A stretch of DNA of 64,000 nt from Amylibacter marinus (GCF_030160015.1 NZ_BSNN01000002.1:434001-498000); one strand, 5' to 3'; shown: positions 8,926 to 18,147, numbered from the stretch's first letter. Made by a program: numbers and translations. Notes: generated by a model from the sequence alone, not told the origin.

Positions 8926-9429
8926 CTAGATACCCGATTGTGAAACCCCGTAAATGCTGATCACTGTTACACAAAACATCCCCAGAAATTGCTTGTGCTT
9001 TTGGTGGCGGAAATAGGCCTGAACCAAGGGTTGGCCTGATAAACCACCCTGCATCAATTTTCGCGCGAACCGCAGGGCAATAACTTCTGCGATTACCACA
9101 AAAATCAGCAGCAGAAACATCGCCTGCAAAACCTCGAAATCGAAGAGAAACCCAAGAGTGCCCATTGTGGCAAGCAGAAAGGAAATGAACGCGACGAAAA
9201 TCACACCATAGCTGTCAAAACTAGCGCAGAACCGGCGCGCATTGATCGCCAGTAAAATCTCGAAATCTTGTATGTTTTGCTCTGAATCCCGCCACGCTGC
9301 GCGGGCAATACTTAGGGGAACGCCGACAGACACATAGGTGATGCGCGACCATGTAACCGCCAGAAACAGCCAATACCACAGATTGAAGAAACTGCCTTCG
9401 TTTAGGATTTTAACCAGATCAATAGTCAT
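8926..9429 (-). CDS. Small membrane protein of unknown function
   Basis: The 167-residue product has about three hydrophobic segments and an FFNLWYW motif near the N-terminus. I recall similar Rhodobacterales proteins that databases label 'component of SufBCD complex'; I know of no experiment behind that label and do not rely on it. The ATG at 9429 is chosen because family-like sequence begins there (MTIDLVKILNEGSFFNLW); a longer frame to 9510 would reach the edge of the hemB region and looks non-conserved. It is divergent from hemB and precedes mfd. Confidence 0.7.
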   Translation of the reverse strand: MTIDLVKILNEGSFFNLWYWLFLAVTWSRITYVSVGVPLSIARAAWRDSEQNIQDFEILLAINARRFCASFDSYGVIFVAFISFLLATMGTLGFLFDFEVLQAMFLLLIFVVIAEVIALRFARKLMQGGLSGQPLVQAYFRHQKHKQFLGMFCVTVISIYGVSQSGI

Positions 9430-9533
9430 GCGCGCCTGTATTTCGATGTTTTGAGAAGAGAGCGAATCCCGTTTTCTCTTGATTATCATTGCGAGTTTAG
9501 GCCAAACCATTGGGAAACAAAATCGAGAATCTG

Positions 9534-10538
9534 ATGCCCTTTGAAACTGCTCCCTTTCCCATGTCCCGTCCGCGGAGATTACGCCAATCTGATTGGATGC
9601 GTCGGCTGATCAGCGAAACCCAATTGTCCGTGAATGATCTGATTTGGCCGTTGTTTATTACCGAGGGTACGAATGTGAAGGAGGAAATCCCCTCGATGCC
9701 AGGTGTTTATAGGTATAGCATCGATTTGGCGCTAGAGGCCGTGAACGAGGCCGCCAATTTAGATATCCCCATGGTGGCCCTATTCCCCCATACGGATGCG
9801 GCCCTAAAAACCCCCAGTTGTGATGAAGCCTTTAACCCTGACAATTTGGTCAGTCGCGCAACCCGTGCGATAAAGGCGGCGATCCCCGATATTGGTGTGA
9901 TGTTGGATGTGGCCTTGGATCCCTATAATTCTGATGGGCATGACGGGATTGTACGCGATGGGCAGATTTTAAACGACGAAACCCTGTTTGCACTAGAAAA
10001 ACAAGCTCTTGCCCATGCCGAGGCCGGTGCCGATGTATTGGGGCCCTCGGATATGATGGATGGGCGCATAGCCGTTATCCGCCAAGCACTAGAACAAAAC
10101 GAATTCCAAAACGTATCTATCATGGCCTATTCAGCCAAGTTCGCCTCGGCGTTTTATGGCCCGTTTCGCGATGCGGTTGGCGCATCCGGGGCGCTAAAAG
10201 GCGATAAGAAAACCTATCAGCTGGATCCCGCCAATAGCCGCGAGGCCATTCAGATGGTCGCGCGCGATCTGGCCGAGGGCGCGGATATGGTGATGGTGAA
10301 ACCCGGCATGCCCTATTTGGATATTTGCCAGCGGGTAAACACAGAAATAGGCGCACCTTGCTTTGCCTATCAGGTATCGGGTGAATATGCGATGATTGCT
10401 GGGGCGGCAGACAACGGCTGGATCGATCGCAACAAGGCGATAACAGAAAGCCTGCTGGCGTTCAAACGCGCGGGGTGTAGCGGTATTTTAACCTACTTCG
10501 CTGTGGAATTTGCCAACATGCAAGAAGATTTCCTGTAA
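9534..10538 (+). CDS. hemB: Porphobilinogen synthase (ALA dehydratase)
   Basis: The 334-residue enzyme condenses two 5-aminolevulinate molecules into porphobilinogen, the second step of haem synthesis on the C5 or C4 route. The Schiff-base lysine motifs are present (YSAKFASAFYGPF and MVMVKPGMPYLD). The metal-site stretch reads DVALDPYNSDGHDG and lacks the cysteine trio of zinc enzymes, so this is the magnesium-type HemB common in alphaproteobacteria. The ATG at 9534 gives the usual N-terminus (MPFETAPFP); the frame extends further upstream without similarity. Confidence 0.96.
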   Translation: MPFETAPFPMSRPRRLRQSDWMRRLISETQLSVNDLIWPLFITEGTNVKEEIPSMPGVYRYSIDLALEAVNEAANLDIPMVALFPHTDAALKTPSCDEAFNPDNLVSRATRAIKAAIPDIGVMLDVALDPYNSDGHDGIVRDGQILNDETLFALEKQALAHAEAGADVLGPSDMMDGRIAVIRQALEQNEFQNVSIMAYSAKFASAFYGPFRDAVGASGALKGDKKTYQLDPANSREAIQMVARDLAEGADMVMVKPGMPYLDICQRVNTEIGAPCFAYQVSGEYAMIAGAADNGWIDRNKAITESLLAFKRAGCSGILTYFAVEFANMQEDFL

Positions 10539-10654
10539 GCACCTGCAGTTTTCTGCCGATCACAGGGATGCTAGGTGACAGCGCCGTGCAAATCCTTTAT
10601 ATTAAGGGTGAAATTCGCCACAGAGCGAAACAGGCAGTTTACAGGAGTATCCTC

Positions 10655-11212
10655 ATGAGTATCTCTAACCGCAGAGACTTCATTCTTTCGTCTGGTGCCG
10701 TGGTTGCGGCGTCGGCACTGGCCAGCCCTGCGTTGGCCGCATCGCGGGGTAAAATTGATCGCCGCGTTCGCAGCGCAATCAACGTCATCCGCACACAAAT
10801 GCCGCAGGTCTCTCGATTATATGATCAATCCGCAGGTGTTTTGATGATGCCACGCGTGCGTCGCGCTGGGCTTGGATTTGGCGCGGCATATGGCGAGGGT
10901 TCTTTGCTGATTGGCGAGACCCCCGTTGATTACTACTCGGTGGCCGCCGCTTCTTTTGGGCTACAGTTTGGTGTTCAGCAATATTCATCTGCACTGTTCT
11001 TTTCCGACAGCGAAAAGCTGACCAAATTCCGCCGCCAAGATGGCTGGACTGCGGGGGCAGATTTAGAATTCACCGTTTGGGATCAAGGCGATACCATCGA
11101 TATTGATACCAACACCGGATCTGACCGCATTTATGGCGTGGTGTTTAGCCAAGAGGGGCTGCATCTGGGTGCCACCCTTGAAGGATCGAAATATTCGCGT
11201 ATTTCGCGCTAG
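10655..11212 (+). CDS. Tat-exported SYLF (Ysc84-type) domain protein
   Basis: The 185-residue product begins with a twin-arginine signal (NRRDFILSSGAV, then a hydrophobic stretch ending ASPALA). The rest matches the SYLF/Ysc84 lipid-binding fold, with GVLMMPRVRRAGLGFG and GLQFGVQQYSSALFF. In eukaryotes SYLF domains bind phosphoinositides; the bacterial role is unknown, and a periplasmic lipid- or envelope-associated function is my inference. ATG 10655 follows the ribosome site ACAGGAG. The 116-base gap after hemB suggests its own promoter. Confidence 0.85.
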   Translation: MSISNRRDFILSSGAVVAASALASPALAASRGKIDRRVRSAINVIRTQMPQVSRLYDQSAGVLMMPRVRRAGLGFGAAYGEGSLLIGETPVDYYSVAAASFGLQFGVQQYSSALFFSDSEKLTKFRRQDGWTAGADLEFTVWDQGDTIDIDTNTGSDRIYGVVFSQEGLHLGATLEGSKYSRISR

Positions 11213-11218
11213 TTTCAC

Positions 11219-11256
11219 ATGCCTTAGCGCCACGCTATGCGCGCTAAGGCATTGAT
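11219..11256 (+). terminator. Inverted repeat between convergent genes
   Basis: ATGCCTTAGCGC (11219-11230) and its exact complement GCGCTAAGGCAT (11241-11252) form a 12-bp stem with a 10-base loop, followed by TGATTTT. It lies between the ends of the SYLF gene and rpe and probably terminates the former and possibly both. Confidence 0.7.
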
Positions 11257-11257
11257 T

Positions 11258-11941
11258 TTAAGCGCAAGAATTTCTGATAGCATCCATATTGCGCTGATAA
11301 TCCGCAGGGGTTCCCCCCTTAAACACCGCAGAACCAGCCACCAAGACATCCGCGCCGGCATTCCAACACAATGGTGCAGTATCGGGTGAAACCCCACCAT
11401 CGACCTCTAGGTAAATTGGACGCTCGCCAATCATTTTGCGTGCGGCGGCAATTTTGTCCACCACAGAGTGCGTGAACTTTTGCCCCCCAAAACCGGGATT
11501 GATGGTCATCACTAAAATCAAATCGATCTTATCCAAGCAATATTCGATCACCGACAGAGGTGTGGTAATATTCAGCGCAACCCCCGCCAAGGCCCCCTGA
11601 TCGCGAATGGATTGTAGCGATCTGTCCAGATGCGGCCCCGCCTCTGCATGTACAGTGATCACATCAGAGCCAGCCTTGGCAAAGGCCTCGATATAGGTAT
11701 CGGCAGGTGAAATCATCAGATGCACATCCATCACCGTTTTTACATGCGGGCGAATCGCGGCCACAACATTTGGGCCAATGGTTAGATTAGGCACGAAATG
11801 ACCATCCATAGGATCCACATGTATCCAATCCGCGCCCTGTGCCTCTACATCGCGAATTTCCTCGCCTAATCGGGCGAAATCCGCCGAAAGGATCGATGGG
11901 GCAATTTTTAGCGGGCGTTTCGGGTCAAATTTTGGGATCAT
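11258..11941 (-). CDS. rpe: Ribulose-phosphate 3-epimerase
   Basis: A 227-residue TIM-barrel enzyme interconverting ribulose 5-phosphate and xylulose 5-phosphate in the pentose phosphate and Calvin pathways. Diagnostic segments are [16 protein letters not shown] (metal and substrate site) and [13 protein letters not shown] (phosphate loop), with [10 protein letters not shown] near the C-terminus. The N-terminal extension before [16 protein letters not shown] is short and normal. It is convergent with the SYLF gene and divergent from the acylase gene. Confidence 0.96.
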   Translation of the reverse strand: MIPKFDPKRPLKIAPSILSADFARLGEEIRDVEAQGADWIHVDPMDGHFVPNLTIGPNVVAAIRPHVKTVMDVHLMISPADTYIEAFAKAGSDVITVHAEAGPHLDRSLQSIRDQGALAGVALNITTPLSVIEYCLDKIDLILVMTINPGFGGQKFTHSVVDKIAAARKMIGERPIYLEVDGGVSPDTAPLCWNAGADVLVAGSAVFKGGTPADYQRNMDAIRNSCA

Positions 11942-12058
11942 TGGGGGCCTCTTGGCGGTTAGCGATGCGCGATGTTTACTGATGGCAAAGCGTTGCGTCT
12001 ACTGTCAATTATTTATCCGTGGCGCGTTGCGACAACTAGCCTCGGCTGATATGAGGAA

Positions 12059-14545
12059 ATGATACGTTTCGGAGCAGAGAATTTGGGCCATATATTTCGT
12101 TGGTTAATGCGCGGTTTTTTAGCATTGGCGATGCTATCTGTGCTTGCTGTGGTGTTGGTGTATTATTTCGCCTCGCGCTCGGTTCCCGATTACACACAGA
12201 GCTATACTGTTCAGAACCGCATTCAAGGCATTGAAATTGTGCGAGATAACAAGGCGGTACCCCATATTTTTGCCCAGAATGACGCGGATGTGTTTTTTGG
12301 GTTGGGTTTTGCACATGCACAGGATCGTTTGTGGCAAATGACATTACGACGGCGCACTGCTCAGGGTCGGTTATCGGAAATTTTCGGGGCCGAAACCGAA
12401 GAGGTAGATGCCTTTATGCGCCGCTTGGATATTTATGCACTGGCGCGGGTTTCGGCGTCTGATCAACCTCCGGAGGCCCGTAGCGCCCTTCAGGCCTATG
12501 CAGATGGGGTAAATGCATGGATCAAGACTGTTCAGGGCAATGCACTAGGACGCGGCGCTCCTGAATTTTTCCTGTTTCAACCGTCTATCGCCCCTTGGAC
12601 TCCTGCAGATAGCATTGCACTGTTAAAACTTATGGCAGTCGAGAGCAGTAAGCATTTGCAAACAGATATCCTGCGCGCGCGTACCAGTATAACTATTGGC
12701 GCAGAATTATTACACGACATCATGCCCGAAGACCCCTCTGAGGGCAAAACCTCACTGCCAGAATATGCGCAGATGTTTCACGTCCCGCGCACCCAAATCG
12801 CCGCCCTGCCCGAACGCCATGATTTACATCCTGTGAAACCATTAGGCTTTGCGGGGGCATCAAATGTTTGGGCAGCACAGGGCATTAGAACCGCGGGCAA
12901 GGCAAGTCTGTTGGCCGTTGATCCGCACAATGCCCTAAGCGCCCCCTCACAATGGATGTTGGCGCGGCTAGAATTGCAATCAGGTGGCGTGATTGGCGCA
13001 ACCATTCCCGGTATTCCGGTGATAATGGCCGGACGCAGTGATAAATTGGCATGGGGCATGGCGGCCAGCCATCTGGATGACTTGGATCTCTATGTGGAAC
13101 AGTTAGATCCACAAGATCCGACCTCTTACAAAACCAGCACTGGGTTTAAAAAATTCAAAACCCGGCAGGTGATTTTAAAGATCAAGGATCAAAAGAGTAA
13201 AACACTTGATCTTCGCTGGAGCGATAACGGGCCGGTTTTACCACGCAGCAGTTTCGGGCTGGAAGAGATCACCCCTAGAGACCACGTGGTCTCGCTGCGC
13301 TCTACGGCGCTAGGCCATCAGGATAAATCTCTGGCCGCGTTGATCGCCTTGATGATGGCCCCCAATGCCAAAGAGGCGCGCAATCTATTTGTGGATTACG
13401 AGGCACCATCGCTTAACTTAGTGGTGGCGGATTCTGATACAGTCGCACTACAATTGATCGGCAAGGTACCATCGCGCCGCTTGGGCCATATCGGACAAGG
13501 GCGCATCCCCTCGCAGGGTTGGTTACAGCGCAATCAATGGAAGGGGTATTTCCCATTTGAACAAAACCCCTTTGATTTAAACCCCAACAGCGGCATCGTA
13601 GCCAACACGAATAACAAAATTACAGAGGCCGCCTTCCCACATCATATCAGCCATTCCTGGGGCGATAGTTACAGGTTTCAACGGCTAAGCAAGCTGCTGA
13701 CAGAACGAAAAATCCACACCAGAGACAGCTTTATGGATGCGCAGCTGGATACCATCAGCTTCTCCGCCCGCGCGCTCTTGGCCCTTGTGGCCAAAGAGTT
13801 GTGGTTCAAAGAGGCCCCCGCCCCCGTAGGCACGCCGGCGTACCACAGAAAAACCGCGTTAGAGCTGTTGGCAAACTGGAATGGCCGCATGAACGAACAT
13901 GACCCAGAGCCGCTGATTTACGCCTCTTGGATGCGCCATTTCCAGAACTATCTAATGCGGGATGAACTGGGCAAATTGACCAGCGAATTCGCACAGGTTA
14001 ACCCTGTATTCATCGAACGCGTAATGCGCGATATTGATGGCGCCAGCGTCTGGTGCGATATTCGCCAATCCAGTCGTGTTGAAACCTGTACCGAGATCGC
14101 GCAATCTGCGCTGGATGCTGCACTATTAGAGCTGATCACAGATTACGGAGACCGCATCGAAAGCTGGCGCTGGGGACAGGCGCATCAAGCCCGCCATGAC
14201 CATCCAATTTTGGGTCATATTCCCCTATTGGCATGGGTGACGAATATCCACCAAGACACATCTGGGGGCGATCATACATTGATGCGTGGTTTGACCAAAA
14301 ATATCGGTGACGCACCCTATACAAATATCAATGCGGCTGGGTTTCGTGCCTTGATCGATTTCGCAGATTTAGAAAGCTCGCTGTATGTGGTGTCAACAGG
14401 CCAGTCAGGGCACCCTCTGTCGCGCCACTATGATGATTTGGCACAGTTGTGGCGCCGAGGTGAATATATCCCAATGTCGCTGGATCCCGATCTGGCACGC
14501 GCGGGCGCTGTGGGGATTACAACCGTGATGCCTAAGGCGAACTAA
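12059..14545 (+). CDS. Penicillin/AHL acylase-family Ntn hydrolase
   Basis: The 828-residue precursor belongs to the penicillin amidase family, whose members split themselves into alpha and beta chains and hydrolyse amide bonds of beta-lactams or N-acyl-homoserine lactones. The N-terminus has one hydrophobic helix (about residues 15-37) that looks like a membrane anchor or signal. The alpha chain opens with VRDNKAVPHIFAQN and GFAHAQDRLWQM. Processing is predicted at GASNVWA, leaving Ser268 as catalytic N-terminal nucleophile; downstream NTNNKI and the late Asn-rich ANxxI region fit the oxyanion residues. Quorum-quenching or peptide-type amide cleavage are both possible. Confidence 0.88.
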   Translation: MIRFGAENLGHIFRWLMRGFLALAMLSVLAVVLVYYFASRSVPDYTQSYTVQNRIQGIEIVRDNKAVPHIFAQNDADVFFGLGFAHAQDRLWQMTLRRRTAQGRLSEIFGAETEEVDAFMRRLDIYALARVSASDQPPEARSALQAYADGVNAWIKTVQGNALGRGAPEFFLFQPSIAPWTPADSIALLKLMAVESSKHLQTDILRARTSITIGAELLHDIMPEDPSEGKTSLPEYAQMFHVPRTQIAALPERHDLHPVKPLGFAGASNVWAAQGIRTAGKASLLAVDPHNALSAPSQWMLARLELQSGGVIGATIPGIPVIMAGRSDKLAWGMAASHLDDLDLYVEQLDPQDPTSYKTSTGFKKFKTRQVILKIKDQKSKTLDLRWSDNGPVLPRSSFGLEEITPRDHVVSLRSTALGHQDKSLAALIALMMAPNAKEARNLFVDYEAPSLNLVVADSDTVALQLIGKVPSRRLGHIGQGRIPSQGWLQRNQWKGYFPFEQNPFDLNPNSGIVANTNNKITEAAFPHHISHSWGDSYRFQRLSKLLTERKIHTRDSFMDAQLDTISFSARALLALVAKELWFKEAPAPVGTPAYHRKTALELLANWNGRMNEHDPEPLIYASWMRHFQNYLMRDELGKLTSEFAQVNPVFIERVMRDIDGASVWCDIRQSSRVETCTEIAQSALDAALLELITDYGDRIESWRWGQAHQARHDHPILGHIPLLAWVTNIHQDTSGGDHTLMRGLTKNIGDAPYTNINAAGFRALIDFADLESSLYVVSTGQSGHPLSRHYDDLAQLWRRGEYIPMSLDPDLARAGAVGITTVMPKAN

Positions 14546-14591
14546 CTTAGATCCCTCTAATTTGTTTCAATAAAGAGCCCATATAAATTAC

Positions 14592-15638
14592 ATGGCGCGC
14601 AAGATTAAGTTCCGGAGTTTTAGAATGCTGACATATCGACAGGTCAAGAGCGCTTGGCCGCATTTTACGGCCACCTCTCTTGGGCTATATTTTGCTTGGT
14701 CTGTATCGCAAGGCCCCTATCTGCGTAGCTCTATTCAGTTTACTGGCCCTGCTCTATTGGTTCTGTTGTTTCACATCACTTGGTTGCTCTATGCGCGTGG
14801 ATTTCACGCAGGCTTTAGCGCAGAGGTACATCGCCGTACCGCGATCAGCGCCTGTGGTCTTGCCCTTGGTGTGATTAACGCCAGTCTGTTTGCCCCAATG
14901 CCCTCTCAGGCGGCCCACGCTGATAACACTGTGGAAACTTTACTCATCGTTATCGTTTGTAGCGCAGTAATTGCTCTGATTACTGGTATTATCTCTGGCG
15001 TACTTTATCTTTTGTTTCTTGTAACGCGCGCCTTACTAGGTATGCTGAAAACGGGCAAAGACGATCAGAACAGCACCCGTCTATTTGAATTTGCCAGTGT
15101 TGCCTCATCCATATTAATCTTGTTACTCACCAGCCTAGAGGGCCTCCCCCAGAGCTTTACCTTCGATACGCATCAGCGCAGTACCGCGCGACAGCATATT
15201 GACGCCGATGCAGATACCGTATGGGCAGCCCTAGAAACAGCAACATCTCCAAGCTTTGCTGTCCCTCAGGCCCTTAGATTATTACCCATTCCAGTCGCGG
15301 TAGAGCTAGACGAAGGCATCGGCCTGAATGCCAAGCGTAGGGTTCGATTTGAGGGTCGAGAGGGTAGCGGCCATATGTCCTTACAGGTTATTGAACGTAC
15401 GGAAGAGTATGTGGTTTTTGAAATTCAATCAGATAGTAGCCCCATGGCACAGTGGATAACCCATCGAAAGTTAAAATATCATGTAATACCCCAAGCCCAG
15501 GGAACCGAGCTGCACGTATCATTGGAATTTAACAGGCGCCTTGCCCCCGGTTGGTTTTTTAAACCCTTTATGGGGGGGGCAACCTATCTAGCAATGGATG
15601 TATTAGCCCGCGATGTAAAATTGAGAAGCGAGACTTAG
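14592..15638 (+). CDS. Membrane protein with C-terminal SRPBCC domain
   Basis: The 348-residue product joins about four membrane helices (roughly residues 25-165) to a soluble C-terminal half (about 195-345) that reads like an SRPBCC/START-like lipid-binding fold: an initial strand with DADADTVWAALE, then alternating strands and a final helix MGGATYLAMDVLARDVKL. I do not recognise a named family for the whole protein. The stop codon directly abuts the ATG of a fatty acid desaturase, which suggests a shared job on membrane lipids or a bound hydrophobic ligand. The start could also be the ATG at 14625. Confidence 0.6.
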   Translation: MARKIKFRSFRMLTYRQVKSAWPHFTATSLGLYFAWSVSQGPYLRSSIQFTGPALLVLLFHITWLLYARGFHAGFSAEVHRRTAISACGLALGVINASLFAPMPSQAAHADNTVETLLIVIVCSAVIALITGIISGVLYLLFLVTRALLGMLKTGKDDQNSTRLFEFASVASSILILLLTSLEGLPQSFTFDTHQRSTARQHIDADADTVWAALETATSPSFAVPQALRLLPIPVAVELDEGIGLNAKRRVRFEGREGSGHMSLQVIERTEEYVVFEIQSDSSPMAQWITHRKLKYHVIPQAQGTELHVSLEFNRRLAPGWFFKPFMGGATYLAMDVLARDVKLRSET

Positions 15639-16541
15639 ATGTATTTGATTGCAACGGATCGTGTGCATCCAGATCACATGACATGTAACCTGACTGGTGA
15701 AATCGCGTTTAGGCCTCTTAAGTCATTGTGGCTATTTACAAATATCACAGGGCTTGCAATCGCAGCATTCTACTTTTGCGATATTCTTGCAATTCTATGG
15801 TGCCTTGGATTAACCGCGATTACAATCTGTATGGGGCATTCCGTGGGGATGCATCGATTGTTAATTCACCGCAGCTTTCACACCTATAAACTGATCGAAT
15901 ATATTCTGGTCTGGCTGGGGGCATTGGTTGGCATGGCTGGTCCGATAGGAATGATCCGTGCCCATGATATGCGCGACTGGCACCAGAGACAGGTTGATTG
16001 CCCCCAGCATCCTGCACATAATACCGGATTTTGGCGTGATGCTTGGTGGCAATTGTGCTGTGAATTCCAGCTTAGGAACAGCCCAGATATCTTGATTGAG
16101 CCAGAGGTGAACGAGGATATCTTATATCGACTTTTAGAGCGTAGCTGGATGTTACAACAGCTACCAATAGCGCTGATTTCCTATGCTATCGGGGGGTGGG
16201 CTTGGGTTTTATGGGGATGCTGTGCTCGCATATCTATATCTCTGATTGGGCATTGGATGATTGGCCACTACGCCCATAAACAGGGTCAGCAAACATGGCG
16301 GATTGCTGGTCTATCGGTGCAGGGCTTCAATATCAATGGCTTTGGATTGCTCACCTTCGGAGAAGCATGGCATGGTAATCACCATGCTTTCCCGCACTCT
16401 GCTAAATTGGGTCTTGATGATGGTCAATCTGATCTCGGGTTCCAATTTATTCGCCTATTGGAAAAATCGGGACTGGCCTGGGGCATTCAGCTACCCAATA
16501 GCAAACCCAACAGAACAGGCCTAGAGCGCCTAACACCCTAG
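15639..16541 (+). CDS. Acyl desaturase, membrane di-iron family
   Basis: A 300-residue integral membrane enzyme with histidine boxes at H67-SVGM-H72, HDMRDWH (H109-H115) and HGNHH (H245, H248, H249), plus extra histidines in GHWMIGHYAH (205-213). These should bind the di-iron centre that inserts a double bond into a fatty acyl chain using O2. The second box departs from the HRxHH of delta-9 enzymes; I recall the HDxRDW form from a bacterial subgroup. It follows the SRPBCC membrane protein with no gap and is convergent with the LysR gene, overlapping by four bases. Confidence 0.82.
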   Translation: MYLIATDRVHPDHMTCNLTGEIAFRPLKSLWLFTNITGLAIAAFYFCDILAILWCLGLTAITICMGHSVGMHRLLIHRSFHTYKLIEYILVWLGALVGMAGPIGMIRAHDMRDWHQRQVDCPQHPAHNTGFWRDAWWQLCCEFQLRNSPDILIEPEVNEDILYRLLERSWMLQQLPIALISYAIGGWAWVLWGCCARISISLIGHWMIGHYAHKQGQQTWRIAGLSVQGFNINGFGLLTFGEAWHGNHHAFPHSAKLGLDDGQSDLGFQFIRLLEKSGLAWGIQLPNSKPNRTGLERLTP

Positions 16542-17434
16542 GATCTGAATTGCGCGTTCAGCTCTGCTGCCAGCAGATCAAAAACCAGCCGGATACGCGG
16601 GCTGGAATGTACCTCTTGATGTGTTACCAACCAAATTGGCACAGCAACACCTGACTTACTTGCCAAAACCTGTTCAAGCCCCGCTGCCTGCGCTATCGTT
16701 TTCACCACCGCTGATACCCCCAACCCTGCGCGCACATAGCTCATAACAGCACAACCAGACGCACAGGTTATCACCATATTTGCCTCGTTTATATCAAGGC
16801 CAAAGGAATTCAGGTAATCCTGCATCCGTGCTGAGCGCGCGTAAACAATGAAATCAGCACTCTTCAGCCGCGCCAAAGTACAAGGGCGCCCCAAACGATC
16901 TAGGTAATCGGGGCTTGCAAATAGACCAATGGGCATGTCTGCCAGCTTGCGCGCGGTTAAATTGGGTTCTTGGGGGCGTTGATGGCGAATGGATATATCT
17001 GCTTCGCGTTTATGCAAATCTTGAATATCGTCACGGGCAATGATCTCTAGGGTGATATTGGGGGCCTCGCGGCGCAGACGTTCAAAAACCCGCGGCATAA
17101 AATGGGTGGCAATGATATCCGTGGTTGTAATGGTCACGTGACCCTCGGTGGTTTGTACCTGCCCCGCGGCGCGCAAGGAAAAGGCCTCGGCGCCGTTAGA
17201 CATAACACGTGCATGTGGCAGTAGGTTCTGCCCCGCTTCGCTAAGTACCAGAGATTTTCCATTGCGCTGGAACAAGATCACGCCCAGCTCTTGTTCCAAC
17301 GTACTTACCTGACGGCTAAGCGTTGGCTGAGTTAACCCCAACCGACGCGCCGCGCCAGAAAGAGACCCAGTTTCAGCGGTCGCCAGAAACGCTCTGGTTT
17401 TATTCCAATCAAGGGTTTTAGGCAATTTATCCAT
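16538..17434 (-). CDS. LysR-family transcriptional regulator
   Basis: 298 residues: N-terminal winged helix (GSLSGAARRLGLTQPTLSRQ, residues about 20-39) followed by a linker helix and a periplasmic-binding-like effector domain. The subgroup resembles LysR proteins that act on a divergent neighbour, and here a methyltransferase gene starts on the other strand 83 bases away. A perfect palindrome ATACAT-TT-ATGTAT overlaps its own start codon and may be an operator. The effector is unknown. The stop overlaps the desaturase stop by four bases. Confidence 0.88.
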   Translation of the reverse strand: MDKLPKTLDWNKTRAFLATAETGSLSGAARRLGLTQPTLSRQVSTLEQELGVILFQRNGKSLVLSEAGQNLLPHARVMSNGAEAFSLRAAGQVQTTEGHVTITTTDIIATHFMPRVFERLRREAPNITLEIIARDDIQDLHKREADISIRHQRPQEPNLTARKLADMPIGLFASPDYLDRLGRPCTLARLKSADFIVYARSARMQDYLNSFGLDINEANMVITCASGCAVMSYVRAGLGVSAVVKTIAQAAGLEQVLASKSGVAVPIWLVTHQEVHSSPRIRLVFDLLAAELNAQFRS

Positions 17435-17446
17435 ACATTTATGTAT
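17433..17446. promoter_or_regulatory. Palindromic candidate operator
   Basis: ATACATTTATGTAT is a perfect inverted repeat overlapping the LysR start codon in the gap between the LysR and methyltransferase genes. Binding here would block the LysR gene and could influence the divergent promoter at 17463-17490. Confidence 0.4.
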
Positions 17447-17462
17447 ATATAGGATTGAAATT

Positions 17463-17490
17463 TTAGCAATTACACAAATTCACGTATACT
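17463..17490 (+). promoter_or_regulatory. Putative promoter of the methyltransferase gene
   Basis: TTAGCA at 17463-17468 and TATACT at 17485-17490 are separated by 16 bases, with the ribosome site AAAGGAG at about 17505 and the ATG at 17518. TATACT is near the sigma-70 consensus. Confidence 0.5.
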
Positions 17491-17517
17491 ATTAGGGTGA
17501 TCCCAAAGGAGACCCAG

Positions 17518-18147
17518 ATGGAAAAAAATGCGACATTTTGGAACAAAGCCGCCGCCAGATATAGCAAAAGCCCCGTAAAGGATATGGAGGCCTATGCCTA
17601 TACGCTAGAACGGACAAAAGAGTATCTAAACACGGATATGGCAGGGTATGAGTTCGGTTGTGGAACCGGTAGCACAGCCATCGAACTGGCCCCCCATTTG
17701 GGGCACCTAACGGCCACTGATTTTTCGACCAATATGATTGAGATAGCTCAGGAAAAGGCGCGCACAGCAGAGATCGAAACCTTGGATTTTCGCGTAGAGA
17801 CCCTGGTCGATATTGCAAATGTGCATCCACGCTATGACGTCGTGATGGGATTTAACATCCTACATCTCTTTCACGATATCGAGCACAATCTTGCAATTGC
17901 CCATGGATTGCTAAACTCGGGTGGTCTGTTGATAACGAAAACTCCCTGCTTAAAAGGAAGCTTAATCCTCGCGCTTTTGCGCCCGATTTTAACCCTTGGG
18001 CGCTGGATCGGGAAAATCCCTTATGTGGACTTCTTAACCACAACAGAGCTAGAGAAAATGGTGATTGATCAGGGGTTTGAAATTATCGAAACCGGCGATT
18101 ATCCCAAATCCCCCCCCAGCCATTTTATCGTCGCGCGAAAACCTTAG
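17518..18147 (+). CDS. Class I SAM-dependent methyltransferase
   Basis: A 209-residue protein with the Rossmann motif EFGCGTGSTA (SAM loop), the following acidic TATDFS strand end, and a motif III-like GLLNSGGLLITKTP. It methylates an unknown small molecule or lipid. The ATG at 17518 directly follows AAAGGAGACCCAG. It is divergent from the LysR gene, which may regulate it, and its last codons overlap the end of hflX by four bases in convergent orientation. Confidence 0.82.
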   Translation: MEKNATFWNKAAARYSKSPVKDMEAYAYTLERTKEYLNTDMAGYEFGCGTGSTAIELAPHLGHLTATDFSTNMIEIAQEKARTAEIETLDFRVETLVDIANVHPRYDVVMGFNILHLFHDIEHNLAIAHGLLNSGGLLITKTPCLKGSLILALLRPILTLGRWIGKIPYVDFLTTTELEKMVIDQGFEIIETGDYPKSPPSHFIVARKP

